Positions 43,619 through 51,253 of a DNA stretch of 64,000 bases are shown here, piece after piece. The DNA comes from DAIDKA01 sp036267975. Its GTDB lineage: Bacteria > Pseudomonadota > Gammaproteobacteria > Steroidobacterales > Steroidobacteraceae. Positions within the stretch are counted from its first letter, which is position 1. Each line of letters starts with the position of its first letter. Position numbers and translations under genes: made by a program. Location of the stretch: contig DATAVA010000022.1 of the NCBI GenBank assembly GCA_036267975.1, forward strand, positions 1-64,000, read 5' to 3'. Under the pieces are notes generated by a model. The model saw nothing but the letters and a program-made list of their open reading frames with translations. It made no database searches and was not told where the DNA came from.

Positions 43619-44362
43619 CTATTCGTCGTCGTCCTCGTCGTCATCGGCCGCTTCGACGCGCGCCAGGCGGGTATTGACCGGCTTGCCCGTGGCCGGAACG
43701 ATGACCGGGCGGGTCTTGGTCTTCGGGCGCGCGTTGAAGACCACGATGGTCTTGCCGGTGGCCCGCAGCAGACCCTGGTCCTCGAGCACCTTCAGCACCC
43801 GGCCCGCCATTTCGCGCGAGCAGCCGACCAGGCGTGAGAGCTCCTGGCGGCTGACCTTGATCTGCATGCCCTCCGGGTGCGTCATGGCATCCGGCTCGCC
43901 GCACAGGTCCATGATGGCGTGGGCCACACGGCCGGTGACATCCACGAACGCCAGGTCCCCGAGCTTGCGGTTGGTGCGATCCAGTCGGGTGGCGAGCTGG
44001 GTTGCCAGCTCGAAAATCAGTCCCGGACTCTCGGCGGCGATCTGCCGGAACCGCGGGTAGGTCATTTCAGCCAGTTCGCACTGGTTGCGGGTGCGCACCC
44101 ACGCACTGCGCGTCGGCTGTTCGTAGAACAGGCCCATCTCCCCGAAGAACTGGCCCTTGTTGAGGTAGGCGAGCACCATCTCATTGCCTTCCTCGTCCTC
44201 GATCATCACTTCGACGGAGCCGCTGATGATGTAGTAAAGAACGTCCGGCAGGTCTCCCGCATGGATCACCACGGTCTTGGAAGGCACCGTGCGAATGCGG
44301 CAGTAGCTCAGAAAGCGATTGATCGCTGGTATGTCACTGAGCGGTTTGACGTTCTCATCCAT
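43619..44362 (-). CDS. crp: CRP/Vfr/Clp-type transcription regulator
   Basis: 247 residues from ATG 44362, with GGGGGA 9 nt upstream; TTG 44368 is an alternative. The cyclic-nucleotide domain holds GQFFGEMGLFYEQPTRSAWVRTRNQCEL, with the Gly-Glu and Arg-Ser pairs that contact the ligand in E. coli CRP. The helix-turn-helix is VSRQELSRLVGCSREMAGRVLKVLEDQGLL. Whether it binds cAMP or, like Xanthomonas Clp, cyclic di-GMP cannot be decided. A basic then strongly acidic tail of about 35 residues (ending DDDEDDDE) is unusual. Confidence 0.9.
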   Translation of the reverse strand: MDENVKPLSDIPAINRFLSYCRIRTVPSKTVVIHAGDLPDVLYYIISGSVEVMIEDEEGNEMVLAYLNKGQFFGEMGLFYEQPTRSAWVRTRNQCELAEMTYPRFRQIAAESPGLIFELATQLATRLDRTNRKLGDLAFVDVTGRVAHAIMDLCGEPDAMTHPEGMQIKVSRQELSRLVGCSREMAGRVLKVLEDQGLLRATGKTIVVFNARPKTKTRPVIVPATGKPVNTRLARVEAADDDEDDDE

Positions 44363-44432
44363 ATCCAAATCCCCCGAGCGCGTGCGCTCTAGGTCACGTT
44401 TTTATACATAAGCCGAAAGAACTGCAAGCGAC

Positions 44433-45062
44433 TCAAATCCAGTAGGCGGTCTGGGTCATGATCATTGCGGTCCCGCGCATTACTCCTTTCACCAGGCTCG
44501 GCAGCTCCACGGCCCCCGCCGCGCGTGCCGAATCGGCGTGCGCAATCTCATCGGCACGCATGGCATCGACCACCGCGCGACTGGTCGAGTCGGCAGCCGG
44601 CAGGCGCCGCAGATGCTCATCCAGATGCCCCTCGACCTGACGTTCAGTCTCGGCCACGAACCCGAGGCTGGCGCCATCACCAAAGATCCCCGCCAGCGCG
44701 CCGATGGCGAACGAACCGCAATACCACAGCGGATTGAGCAGGCTGGGGCTCGAGCCCAGCTCCCCCAGCCGCTGTTCACACCACCCCAGATGTTCGGTCT
44801 CTTCTTGCGCCGCCTTGAGCAGCAGTTCGCGGGTGGCCGGCGCACGCGCCGCCAGGGCCTGTCCATGGTAGAGAGCCTGGGCAGCCACTTCTCCGGCATG
44901 ATTGACGCGCATGAGCGCCGCCGATTCGCGCCGTTGGGCGTCGGTCAGCGTGGCGGCAACGGTTCCGGGGTAGGGACGGGAGGCGTGGGCGGGGGCTGCG
45001 ATGGCCCGCAATGCCCGGTCGGCAGCGGCGATCAACGGATCGAGGAGGCGCTCAGAACCCAT
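44433..45062 (-). CDS. coq7: Demethoxyubiquinone hydroxylase (Coq7)
   Basis: 209 residues from ATG 45062. Coq7 is a membrane-associated di-iron monooxygenase that hydroxylates the quinone ring at C6 in ubiquinone synthesis. The iron ligands appear as Glu in RVNHAGEVAAQ, EETEHLGWCE, and late DEIAHADSA. It replaces UbiF, which fits the presence of only two flavin hydroxylases (UbiH- and UbiI-like) at 54629-57057. The frame is open to 45116, but homology supports the later start. Confidence 0.94.
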   Translation of the reverse strand: MGSERLLDPLIAAADRALRAIAAPAHASRPYPGTVAATLTDAQRRESAALMRVNHAGEVAAQALYHGQALAARAPATRELLLKAAQEETEHLGWCEQRLGELGSSPSLLNPLWYCGSFAIGALAGIFGDGASLGFVAETERQVEGHLDEHLRRLPAADSTSRAVVDAMRADEIAHADSARAAGAVELPSLVKGVMRGTAMIMTQTAYWI

Positions 45063-45395
45063 GGGGAGGCCGCAACCCTGTAAGCATCCGCGCACTATAA
45101 CAGCCGTACGGGTCATAATGCCCCCCGAAACGCGGCCAGATCAGTCAGGCTCGCGGCCCAGGTACTGCTGCAAAGCAGCAACTGCTCCCGCAAAGCAAAG
45201 ATAGTCCGACCGGCACCCTTATATATGCGTAGTGTCGCGCTCCGGCCCGAAGCCGGGAGGCGCGGACAGGCGCTTTGCAATGGCAGGCCTGCTTGAGTAC
45301 ACTTGCCGGCCTTTTTTGGCACGGCCCCAAAGGCCCCCGGCGGAGCATCCGGCACGGGTGGCAGTTCCTTTGGGACCGGTGGCGGAGTTTGAGAA
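45063..45395 (+). promoter_or_regulatory. Intergenic region with the rplM-rpsI promoter and long leader
   Basis: This 333-bp gap separates divergent coq7 and rplM and holds no convincing gene. A -10-like TATATA lies at 45220-45225, which would give a leader of about 165 nt. The leader contains a hairpin (CTCCGGC/GCCGGGAG near 45241-45260) and, near 45303-45335, a GGCCTTTTTTGG segment that can pair partly with CCCCAAAGGCC. In E. coli L13 represses its own mRNA through the leader; a similar role here is an inference. A TGCTGC-AAA-GCAGCA hairpin lies at 45166-45180. Confidence 0.45.
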
Positions 45396-45842
45396 ATGCT
45401 TACGACATCAACGGTGTTCGCCAAGTCCGGCGAGGTCCGTGGCGACTGGTTCCTGGTGGATGCCGATGGCAAGACCCTCGGCCGCCTTTCCTCCCAGATT
45501 GCGCATCGCCTGAAGGGCAAGCACAAGGCGGATTATTCTCCGCACGTGGATATGGGTGACCATATCGTCGTGGTCAATGCCGAGAAGATCCGCGTCACCG
45601 GGCGCAAGCTGTCGGACAAGATCTACTACCATCACACCGGCGCCATTGGCGGCATCAAGTCCATCGCTTTGGAAAAGCTGTTGAAGGAACACCCGGAGCG
45701 GGCGATCGAGTTTGCCGTAAAGGGCATGCTGCCGAAGAACCCGCTGGGCCGTCGTATGTTCAAGAAGCTGCATGTGTTCGCCGGCGGCAAGCACCCGCAC
45801 AGCGCGCAGCAGCCGAAACCTCTCGAGATTCAGGAAGCTTAA
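45396..45842 (+). CDS. rplM: 50S ribosomal protein L13
   Basis: 148 residues (E. coli 142). GDWFLVDADGKTLGRLSSQIAHRLKGKHKADYSPHVDMGDHIVVVNA and MLPKNPLGRRMFKKLHVFAGGKHPH are diagnostic. L13 binds 23S rRNA early in assembly and in E. coli regulates the rplM-rpsI operon. GGCGGAG precedes the start by 7 nt or so. It is followed by rpsI after 5 nt. Confidence 0.98.
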   Translation: MLTTSTVFAKSGEVRGDWFLVDADGKTLGRLSSQIAHRLKGKHKADYSPHVDMGDHIVVVNAEKIRVTGRKLSDKIYYHHTGAIGGIKSIALEKLLKEHPERAIEFAVKGMLPKNPLGRRMFKKLHVFAGGKHPHSAQQPKPLEIQEA

Positions 45843-45847
45843 TACTC

Positions 45848-46240
45848 ATGGCCATCAGCACCAACTACGGCACCGGCCGCCGCAAGACCGCCACCGCGCG
45901 GGTCTACATGACCCCCGGCACAGGCACCATCACCGTCAATGGCCGCGGGCTGGACGAGTTCTTCGGTCGCGTGACCGGTCGCATGATCGTCCGCCAGCCG
46001 CTGGAAACTACCGATCTGCTCGGCCGTTTCGATTTCAAGGTGCAGGTTTCAGGCGGTGGCATCACCGGCCAGGCCGGCGCCATTCGTCACGGCATCACCC
46101 GCGCGCTCATCCAGTACGATGAGACCCTGCGCAAACCTCTGCGCGTGGCCGGTTTCGTGACCCGCGATGCGCGTGAAGTCGAGCGTAAAAAGGTCGGCCA
46201 TCGCAAGGCCCGCCGCGGTACTCAGTACTCCAAGCGTTAA
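45848..46240 (+). CDS. rpsI: 30S ribosomal protein S9
   Basis: 130 residues, exactly the E. coli length. NYGTGRRKTATARVYMTPGTGTITVNGR opens the protein, GITRALIQYDETLRKPLRVAGFVTRDAREVERKKVGHRKARRGTQYSKR closes it; the C-terminal Lys-Arg contacts the P-site tRNA. It is co-transcribed with rplM and followed 25 nt later by a tRNA gene. Confidence 0.98.
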   Translation: MAISTNYGTGRRKTATARVYMTPGTGTITVNGRGLDEFFGRVTGRMIVRQPLETTDLLGRFDFKVQVSGGGITGQAGAIRHGITRALIQYDETLRKPLRVAGFVTRDAREVERKKVGHRKARRGTQYSKR

Positions 46241-46265
46241 GGGCAACGGCCGCAAGAGGTCCTGT

Positions 46266-46339
46266 TGGGGGATCGTCTAGTGGTAGGACAACGGACTCTG
46301 ACTCCGTTTACCTAGGTTCGAATCCTAGTCCCCCAGCCA
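46266..46339 (+). tRNA. tRNA-Gln (anticodon CUG)
   Basis: A full 74-nt cloverleaf folds by eye: 7-bp acceptor (TGGGGGA/TCCCCCA), D arm GTC/GAC, anticodon stem ACGGA/TCCGT with loop CTCTGAC (anticodon CTG, reading CAG), and T arm CTAGG/CCTAG with TTCGAAT. The discriminator is G73 and CCA is encoded. The T1-A72 pair is typical of tRNA-Gln. It follows rpsI and is bounded by a terminator, so it may be read from the ribosomal promoter or its own. Confidence 0.97.
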
Positions 46340-46345
46340 AAATCG

Positions 46346-46373
46346 AAGGCCCGCCGCAAGGCGGGCCTTTTCG
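46346..46373. terminator. Bidirectional intrinsic terminator
   Basis: GGCCCGCC (46348-46355) and GGCGGGCC (46360-46367) form a perfect 8-bp stem with a GCAA tetraloop, extended by AA/TT, and followed by TTTTCGTT. The reverse strand also ends in a T-rich run (TTCGATTTT), so it can stop the rightward tRNA transcript and the leftward CPXCG operon. Confidence 0.9.
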
Positions 46374-46667
46374 TTAGTCACCCCGTCCGACGCTGAGCGC
46401 GTCAAGGGCACCCGCAGCATCGACTTCAACCTTGAACTCGATGGGCTGGCAGCACACTTGGCAGTCCTCGATGTAGGTCGCGGAGCCGGCACTCAGATCG
46501 ATCAGCGTCTCGAACGCCTCGCCGCAGTAAGGACACTGGATCTGATGAAACTCACTCCCCGGCTGCGTGCCGCCCGGCCCGGCAACACCGGGTTCGAATA
46601 CCGGCTCCAGGCCGTACGCGGCATCGATTTCCTGCGCTGCATCGGGCGGCGCGACTTTGCGTTTCAC
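46374..46667 (-). CDS. CPXCG-motif cysteine-rich protein
   Basis: 97 residues from GTG 46667, overlapping the upstream stop (GTGA). The second half carries IQCPYCGEAFETLIDLSAGSATYIEDCQVCCQPIEF, with CPYCG and CQVCC as a likely zinc ribbon. This small family is common in proteobacteria and has no assigned function. The N-terminus is Pro/Gly/Ala-rich and variable. It is the last gene of the leftward run. Confidence 0.85.
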   Translation of the reverse strand: MKRKVAPPDAAQEIDAAYGLEPVFEPGVAGPGGTQPGSEFHQIQCPYCGEAFETLIDLSAGSATYIEDCQVCCQPIEFKVEVDAAGALDALSVGRGD

Positions 46668-47539
46668 CGCCAGGCCTTGATCGCTTCGCTGTTGTCGCGG
46701 CTGTAACCCAGTGCATCGCGCGCCTGATCGAAGCGCGCACTGACCAATCGCACCAGCGGTGCGTCAAAATTCAGGTCGCGCGTCAGATCAGCCGCGATCT
46801 TCACATCCTTGGCGAGCAGACCCAAGGCAAAGCCGGTCGCGAATTTGCCGCCCACCACATGCTCGCGCAGCGTCATATCGGTGTGGAAATTGCGACCCGT
46901 GGATACATTGAGGATATCGACCATGCGGCCCGGGTCCAGACCAAAACGCTCCCCGGCAATCAAGGCTTCGGCGCAGGCGGCGAAGCTGGCGGCGGCGACG
47001 AAATTGTTCAGGGCTTTCATGGCATGACCGGTACCGAGGCCGCCGGTATCGAATAACCGATCGCCCATCGTGCGCAACAGGGGTCGGGCGCGTTCGATGG
47101 CCGCCTTGTCATCCCCGCCGATCATGATCGCCAGGGTCCCGAGGGCGGCCCGCGGCACGCCCCCCGACACGGGCGCATCAATCAGTACGATGCCGCGCTC
47201 GCCCAAGGCCGCACCGAGCTTGCGCGTACCGGTCGGATCCGCCGAACTCATGTCGATGGCGATGGTGCCGCGCCGCAGGCGCCCGGCAAGCCCGTCGCGC
47301 AGGTATACCTCGCTGACGATCTGGCCCGTGGGCAGCATGGTCACGATGAAATCCGCCGTGGCCAGATCATCGAGCGTGGCTGCCGCGCGGCAGCCATGTT
47401 CGGCGCCGACCTTGCGCGCCTGCTGCGGCGAACTATCGAAGACCGTCACGCTATGGCCGGCGCGGGCAATGCAGGCAGCCATCGGCGCGCCCATATTGCC
47501 GACGCCTATTACCGCGACTTTCATGGCCGCTACGCTCAT
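46664..47539 (-). CDS. 3-hydroxyisobutyrate dehydrogenase-like oxidoreductase
   Basis: 291 residues from ATG 47539, overlapping the upstream stop (ATGA). The Rossmann motif is GVGNMGAPMAACIARAGHSVTVFD, the substrate loop is DAPVSGGVPRAALGTLAIMIGG, and the catalytic Lys is in GHAMKALNNF. These define the beta-hydroxyacid dehydrogenase family (MmsB, GarR, GlxR). The exact substrate is open. Its position after a PcaC-like enzyme and a PQQ dehydrogenase suggests oxidation of a small hydroxy acid or alcohol. Confidence 0.9.
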   Translation of the reverse strand: MSVAAMKVAVIGVGNMGAPMAACIARAGHSVTVFDSSPQQARKVGAEHGCRAAATLDDLATADFIVTMLPTGQIVSEVYLRDGLAGRLRRGTIAIDMSSADPTGTRKLGAALGERGIVLIDAPVSGGVPRAALGTLAIMIGGDDKAAIERARPLLRTMGDRLFDTGGLGTGHAMKALNNFVAAASFAACAEALIAGERFGLDPGRMVDILNVSTGRNFHTDMTLREHVVGGKFATGFALGLLAKDVKIAADLTRDLNFDAPLVRLVSARFDQARDALGYSRDNSEAIKAWR

Positions 47540-47934
47540 GGCTTGCCGCCCGCGCCCTGGCGCGCCAGCACTTCGGCAGCGGCATTGAACGCCTCGACGC
47601 CACACGGCACGCCGGCATAGACCGTGGTGTGCAGCAGCGTCTCGCGAATCTCTTCGACCGTGGCACCGTTGGCCAGCGCCCCGGCCACGTGAAACTTGAG
47701 CTGGTTGGGTTTGGACAGTGCCGTCAGCGCAGCGAGGGTGAGTAGGCTGCGCGTCTTGCGGTCCAGGCCCGGTCGGGTCCAGGTCTCCCCGAAGCAGTAG
47801 CGGGTGACGATTTCCTCCAGCGGCCGGTTGAAATCGGTGGCCTGCGCCAGGCGCTCCTCCGCGCCGCCCGGGCCAAACATCTCGCGGCGAACCTTCATTC
47901 CTGCGGCGAATGCCGCGTCCTTGCTGTCAGTCAT
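47536..47934 (-). CDS. Carboxymuconolactone decarboxylase-family protein (PcaC-like)
   Basis: 132 residues from ATG 47934. CFGETWTRPGLDRKTRSLLTLAALTALSKPNQLKFHVAGALANGATVEEIRETLLHTTVYAGVPCGVEAFNAA closely fits 4-carboxymuconolactone decarboxylase, with the conserved His in LKFHV. In protocatechuate catabolism PcaC makes beta-ketoadipate enol-lactone, but no other pca genes are present, so the substrate may differ. It overlaps the PQQ dehydrogenase stop by 8 nt and the next gene by 4 nt. Confidence 0.88.
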   Translation of the reverse strand: MTDSKDAAFAAGMKVRREMFGPGGAEERLAQATDFNRPLEEIVTRYCFGETWTRPGLDRKTRSLLTLAALTALSKPNQLKFHVAGALANGATVEEIRETLLHTTVYAGVPCGVEAFNAAAEVLARQGAGGKP

Positions 47935-49813
47935 GATGCCCCCATTGCTGGTAGAGATAGTCGGTGACGTCGACGATGCTCTGCTCATTGAGCAGATCCG
48001 GATACATCTTCGGCATCGGCGGTTTCGGACTCTTGATGTAGGCGCTGGTGGCGGCCCGGCCCTGGCGCGCGACGGCGACGCTGAGCTTGTGATCGGGAAC
48101 GAGGTTCCCCTCCGTGCCGTGACAGGCGACGCATACCTGGCTGTACAGACGGCGGCCCGCCGCCAGATCCGGCGCACCCGCCGGCGCATTCGCCGCTGCC
48201 CGCGCAGGCGCGGCGCCCGCGCCTGCGCCGGCCCCCGCACTGGCGAGAGTCCCGGGGTTCAGCGCCATGATCACGACACTCGGCAGGCCGAGCGCGCCGA
48301 AGGCATTGCGGGAAATGTTGCCATCTGCAAAAGCGACGTACTGGTGGCCACCGATCTCATAGGTCACCAGGCCACCGGCCAAAGCGCCGCCCGTCTGTAC
48401 CTTGTTTATGAGGGCGCCGCTCTTGCTGTCGAAGACAAACAGGTTGCCGCCCAGATCGCCCGCGAACGTTACCCCGCCAGCGGTCGGTGTAATGCCGGCG
48501 ACGACCGGTTTGTCGGCGTGGTACTTCCACCGTACCTTGCCGGTCACGCTGTCCAGGGAGGTGATCCAGCCGGTCGTCGGTCCATCGGGTGCGACCGAGC
48601 CGCCGAAACTCAAGCCACCCGGCGTGTATTCGGTGGCGCCCGGACCGAGTTTGACGACGAAGCAGGCATCCACCGCGCCCGTCACGAGCGAATGATTGAG
48701 GCGGTCGAAGGCCGGACCATTCCATTCGACGCCGCCGGCATAGCCCGGGCACATGCGCGAGCCTTCCTTCGTGGGCATCTTCGGCATGCGCTCGATCGTG
48801 GTCACCGGCACGCGGAACAGCTGCTCGTGCGTGTCGCGGTCGACGGCGGTGACGTAGCCGTCCTTGCCACCGAAAACCAGGTAGTCACGCGCACCGGCGA
48901 TCCGGTAGAGGACCGGCGGGGCGACCATGTCGAGGTCCATCCAATCCTCAGGGGTACCCTGGTGCCACCATTTGAGCGCGCCGGTGCGCGCATCCAGCAC
49001 CACGATCGAATCCGTGAACAGGTTGGCGCCGGGGCGATAGGCCTTGTCGATGTCCGGCCAGGGGTTGCCGACGGGTACGAACAATTCGCCGCTCGAAACA
49101 TCCAAGGTCATCGCGCCCCAGATGCCGCCGCCGCCCGTCTTGGCCGTTCCCGGGCGCTGCCAGGTCTCCGCGCCGACTTCCTTGCCCATCGGGATCGTAT
49201 TGAAGCGCCACAGTTCGCGCCCCGTTTCGGCATCGAAGGCCATCACGCGCCCGCGCACGCCAAGTTCGCTGCCGCTGATGCCCATGTAAACTACCGCGCC
49301 CCAGGCCAATGGGGCCGCCGCGGAAGATTCTCCCAGCCCCGGGGAGCCGATCACCGTCTTCCACAACAGCTTGCCGGTTGCCGCATCGAGTGCGATCAAC
49401 CGGTCGTCGCTGGTGCCGCGGAACACGCGACCGTTCAGGACGGCGACGCCGCGGGTCGACGGCGAGCTGCGATCGTCGTCAGGGACGTAACTGAAGCGCC
49501 AGAGCACGGCGCAGGTGGTGGCGTTGATGGCCACCGTCTCGCGGCCGGTGCCGGTATAGATCACACCGTTGACGACGATCAGATCCGAATGCATTGAAGT
49601 GGGGCCATCGATCTGGACCCTGCACACCTCAGCCAGCTGCGTTGCATTGGCCGGGGTGATCTCCTTCAATGGGGAGAATCGCTGGCCATCCAGATGGTTG
49701 TTGTAGGTGAGCCATTGCGCGCCGGGAGTGGTCTCCTGGGCGCCACAGACTGCGCTGCAGGCACAGGCGAGCAACGTGATGAGGCTGCGTGTAAGAAATG
49801 TAGGCTGCGACAT
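47927..49813 (-). CDS. PQQ-dependent quinohemoprotein dehydrogenase
   Basis: 628 residues. A signal peptide (TFLTRSLITLLACACSAVCGAQE) sends it to the periplasm. An eight-bladed propeller carries repeated tryptophan-docking motifs such as AINATTCAVLWRF, ALDAATGKLLWKT, AFDAETGRELWRF, LDARTGALKWWHQ and SLDSVTGKVRWKY. A C-terminal cytochrome c domain has CVACH (about 561-565) and a likely axial Met in KPPMPKMYP. It oxidises an alcohol and passes electrons to heme. PQQ synthesis genes are not in the window. AGGGGGA precedes the ATG. Confidence 0.93.
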   Translation of the reverse strand: MSQPTFLTRSLITLLACACSAVCGAQETTPGAQWLTYNNHLDGQRFSPLKEITPANATQLAEVCRVQIDGPTSMHSDLIVVNGVIYTGTGRETVAINATTCAVLWRFSYVPDDDRSSPSTRGVAVLNGRVFRGTSDDRLIALDAATGKLLWKTVIGSPGLGESSAAAPLAWGAVVYMGISGSELGVRGRVMAFDAETGRELWRFNTIPMGKEVGAETWQRPGTAKTGGGGIWGAMTLDVSSGELFVPVGNPWPDIDKAYRPGANLFTDSIVVLDARTGALKWWHQGTPEDWMDLDMVAPPVLYRIAGARDYLVFGGKDGYVTAVDRDTHEQLFRVPVTTIERMPKMPTKEGSRMCPGYAGGVEWNGPAFDRLNHSLVTGAVDACFVVKLGPGATEYTPGGLSFGGSVAPDGPTTGWITSLDSVTGKVRWKYHADKPVVAGITPTAGGVTFAGDLGGNLFVFDSKSGALINKVQTGGALAGGLVTYEIGGHQYVAFADGNISRNAFGALGLPSVVIMALNPGTLASAGAGAGAGAAPARAAANAPAGAPDLAAGRRLYSQVCVACHGTEGNLVPDHKLSVAVARQGRAATSAYIKSPKPPMPKMYPDLLNEQSIVDVTDYLYQQWGHHD

Positions 49814-49856
49814 GAATCCCCCTGCCTTGGTTGTGCAGGTGTCATTAAACCGCCCT

Positions 49857-50510
49857 TTACAGCTGTTTCACACCTATCTCGCTACCCAGCAGGAGCACAT
49901 CGGCGGGGCGGTGCGCAAACAGCCCGACCGTCACCACTCCCGGGATCTGAATTAACGCTGACTCAAGCGCTACCGGGTCGGTGATGCTGAGGTCGTGGAC
50001 ATCGAGAATGTGATTGCCGTTATCGGTGATGCACCCCGCGCGCAGCACCGGCCGGCCACCGATATCGCTTACGCGGCGGGCCACCAGCGTGCGCGCCATG
50101 GGTATGATTTCCAGCGGCAGCGGGAAGGCACCGAGGGTAGCGACCAGTTTGGTGGCATCGGCGATGCACACGAAGACCTTGGCGACTTCGGCGATAATCT
50201 TCTCGCGAGTCAGTGCGCCACCACCCCCCTTGATGAGCTGGCGGGCGGCATTGGCCTCATCGGCACCGTCGATGTAGACCGGCAGCTCATCCACTTCATT
50301 GAGGTCCACTACCCGGATGCCGGCCGCTTCCAGCAGGCGGGTGGACTGGTTCGAACTGGATACGACGGCCTTGAGGTTGCCCCGGTCGGCTGCGATGAAG
50401 TTGATGAAGTGCTCCACCGTGCTGCCGGTACCGATGCCGACGAGCTCATGTCCGGCAAGCCACGGCAGTGCGGCCTGCGCAGCGCGCCGCTTGTTTTCCA
50501 GCGTATTCAT
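49857..50510 (-). CDS. rpiA: Ribose-5-phosphate isomerase A
   Basis: 217 residues from ATG 50510 (GGAG 9 nt upstream; GTG 50525 would add five residues). RpiA interconverts ribose-5-phosphate and ribulose-5-phosphate. VGIGTGSTVEHFINFI, YIDGADEANAARQLIKGGGGALTREKIIAEVAKVFVCIAD and DNGNHILD are diagnostic. It precedes the PQQ dehydrogenase by 43 nt. With rpe (42942) it makes up the pentose phosphate pair in this window. Confidence 0.97.
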   Translation of the reverse strand: MNTLENKRRAAQAALPWLAGHELVGIGTGSTVEHFINFIAADRGNLKAVVSSSNQSTRLLEAAGIRVVDLNEVDELPVYIDGADEANAARQLIKGGGGALTREKIIAEVAKVFVCIADATKLVATLGAFPLPLEIIPMARTLVARRVSDIGGRPVLRAGCITDNGNHILDVHDLSITDPVALESALIQIPGVVTVGLFAHRPADVLLLGSEIGVKQL

Positions 50511-50544
50511 CGTCGATCGCTCCACCGGGACCTTACCCCAGAAA

Positions 50545-50618
50545 CGACTGTGCCCGCTTTCGCGGGCACACAGTCGATCTGCTTTTCGACCCGGGGACGC
50601 GGCATTGCTGCCGCGTCC
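50545..50618 (-). terminator. Two strong hairpins after the 16-residue ORF
   Basis: Read leftward, a perfect 10-bp stem GGACGCGGCA/TGCCGCGTCC with a 4-nt GCAA loop (50595-50618) lies 12 nt after the micro-ORF stop. A second stem, GACTGTG-GCCCGC type with a GAAA tetraloop (50545-50576), follows, ending near GTTTCT. Both loops are GNRA type, which stabilises RNA. T-runs are weak, so they may be terminators or 3' protective hairpins of a short RNA. Confidence 0.65.
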
Positions 50619-50629
50619 ACCGGTTGCAG

Positions 50630-50680
50630 CTACTTCTTCTTCGCTGCTTTCTTCTTGGCCTTCTTTTTTGCCTTAGCCAT
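50630..50680 (-). CDS. 16-residue Lys/Ala peptide MAKAKKKAKKKAAKKK
   Basis: An ATG at 50680 with GGAG 9 nt upstream opens 16 codons and then TAG. The product is ten Lys, five Ala and one Met, with AAG/AAA mixed. The reading frame fills the stretch between a good promoter (TTGTAA-N16-TATACT) and two strong hairpins, so the whole unit looks designed to be expressed. It resembles the Lys/Ala tails of histone H1-like and AlgP-like proteins. It could bind nucleic acid, or the RNA may be the functional product. Unknown in my reading. Confidence 0.55.
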   Translation of the reverse strand: MAKAKKKAKKKAAKKK

Positions 50681-50714
50681 GATAGATCTCCAGTTAGGGT
50701 TAGTCCGAGGTCGG

Positions 50715-50742
50715 AGTATACGCACGCGAATTGAAATTACAA
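50715..50742 (-). promoter_or_regulatory. Promoter of the 16-residue peptide unit
   Basis: On the minus strand TTGTAA (50737-50742) and TATACT (50715-50720) are spaced 16 bp. The predicted start lies near 50708, giving a leader of about 28 nt to the ATG at 50680. Nothing else in 50681-50788 suggests a gene. Confidence 0.65.
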
Positions 50743-50788
50743 GCAAGAAGGAGTAGGCGCGCGAGACGCATCACTCATTTTGCGAGGG

Positions 50789-51253
50789 TCAGACCATCGA
50801 AGTGATGAACTTCCAATGCGCCGCGGTGATCGGCATAACCGATAAACGATTGCCTGGACGCAGCAGGACCATGCCCGAAAGTTCCTGCTTCGCATGCGCG
50901 CGCAACTCATCCAAGGTGATCACTCGCGGCAATTTCCGAACGAGCTTCACGTCCACCAGGTACCAGCGGGGATTCTTCGGATCGCTGTCGGGGTCATGGT
51001 GATGATGCTTCGCATCGAAGGCGGTCGGATCCGGATACCCGGCCTTCACGACTTCTACAATGCCGGCAATTCCAGGGGTTTCGCAGCTGGAGTGATACAG
51101 GAATACCTGATCGCCGCGCCGTATCTGGTCGCGCAGCATGTTGCGCGCCTGGTAGTTGCGCACTCCATCCCAGGCCGTCGTCTTGCGCGGCGCACGGGCT
51201 AAGTCATCGATGCCAAAACTGTCAGGCTCGGTTTTCAGTAGCCAGTATTGCAC
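50789..51253 (-). CDS. EVE-domain protein
   Basis: 154 residues from GTG 51253 (AAGGGA upstream). MQYWLLKTEPDSFGIDDLARAPRKTTAWDGVRNYQARNMLR and GDQVFLYHSSCETPGIAGIVEVVK are the EVE fold, a PUA-like domain that in some proteins reads modified nucleobases. The gene is usually near ygfA in gammaproteobacteria, as here, with an overlap of 19 nt. Its cellular role is unsettled. Confidence 0.9.
   Translation of the reverse strand: MQYWLLKTEPDSFGIDDLARAPRKTTAWDGVRNYQARNMLRDQIRRGDQVFLYHSSCETPGIAGIVEVVKAGYPDPTAFDAKHHHHDPDSDPKNPRWYLVDVKLVRKLPRVITLDELRAHAKQELSGMVLLRPGNRLSVMPITAAHWKFITSMV

Noticed and set aside
45303..45335. Intrinsic terminator or attenuator at the TTTTTT run before rplM
   Set aside because: The stem before the T-run is poorly paired, so I describe it only as part of the leader.
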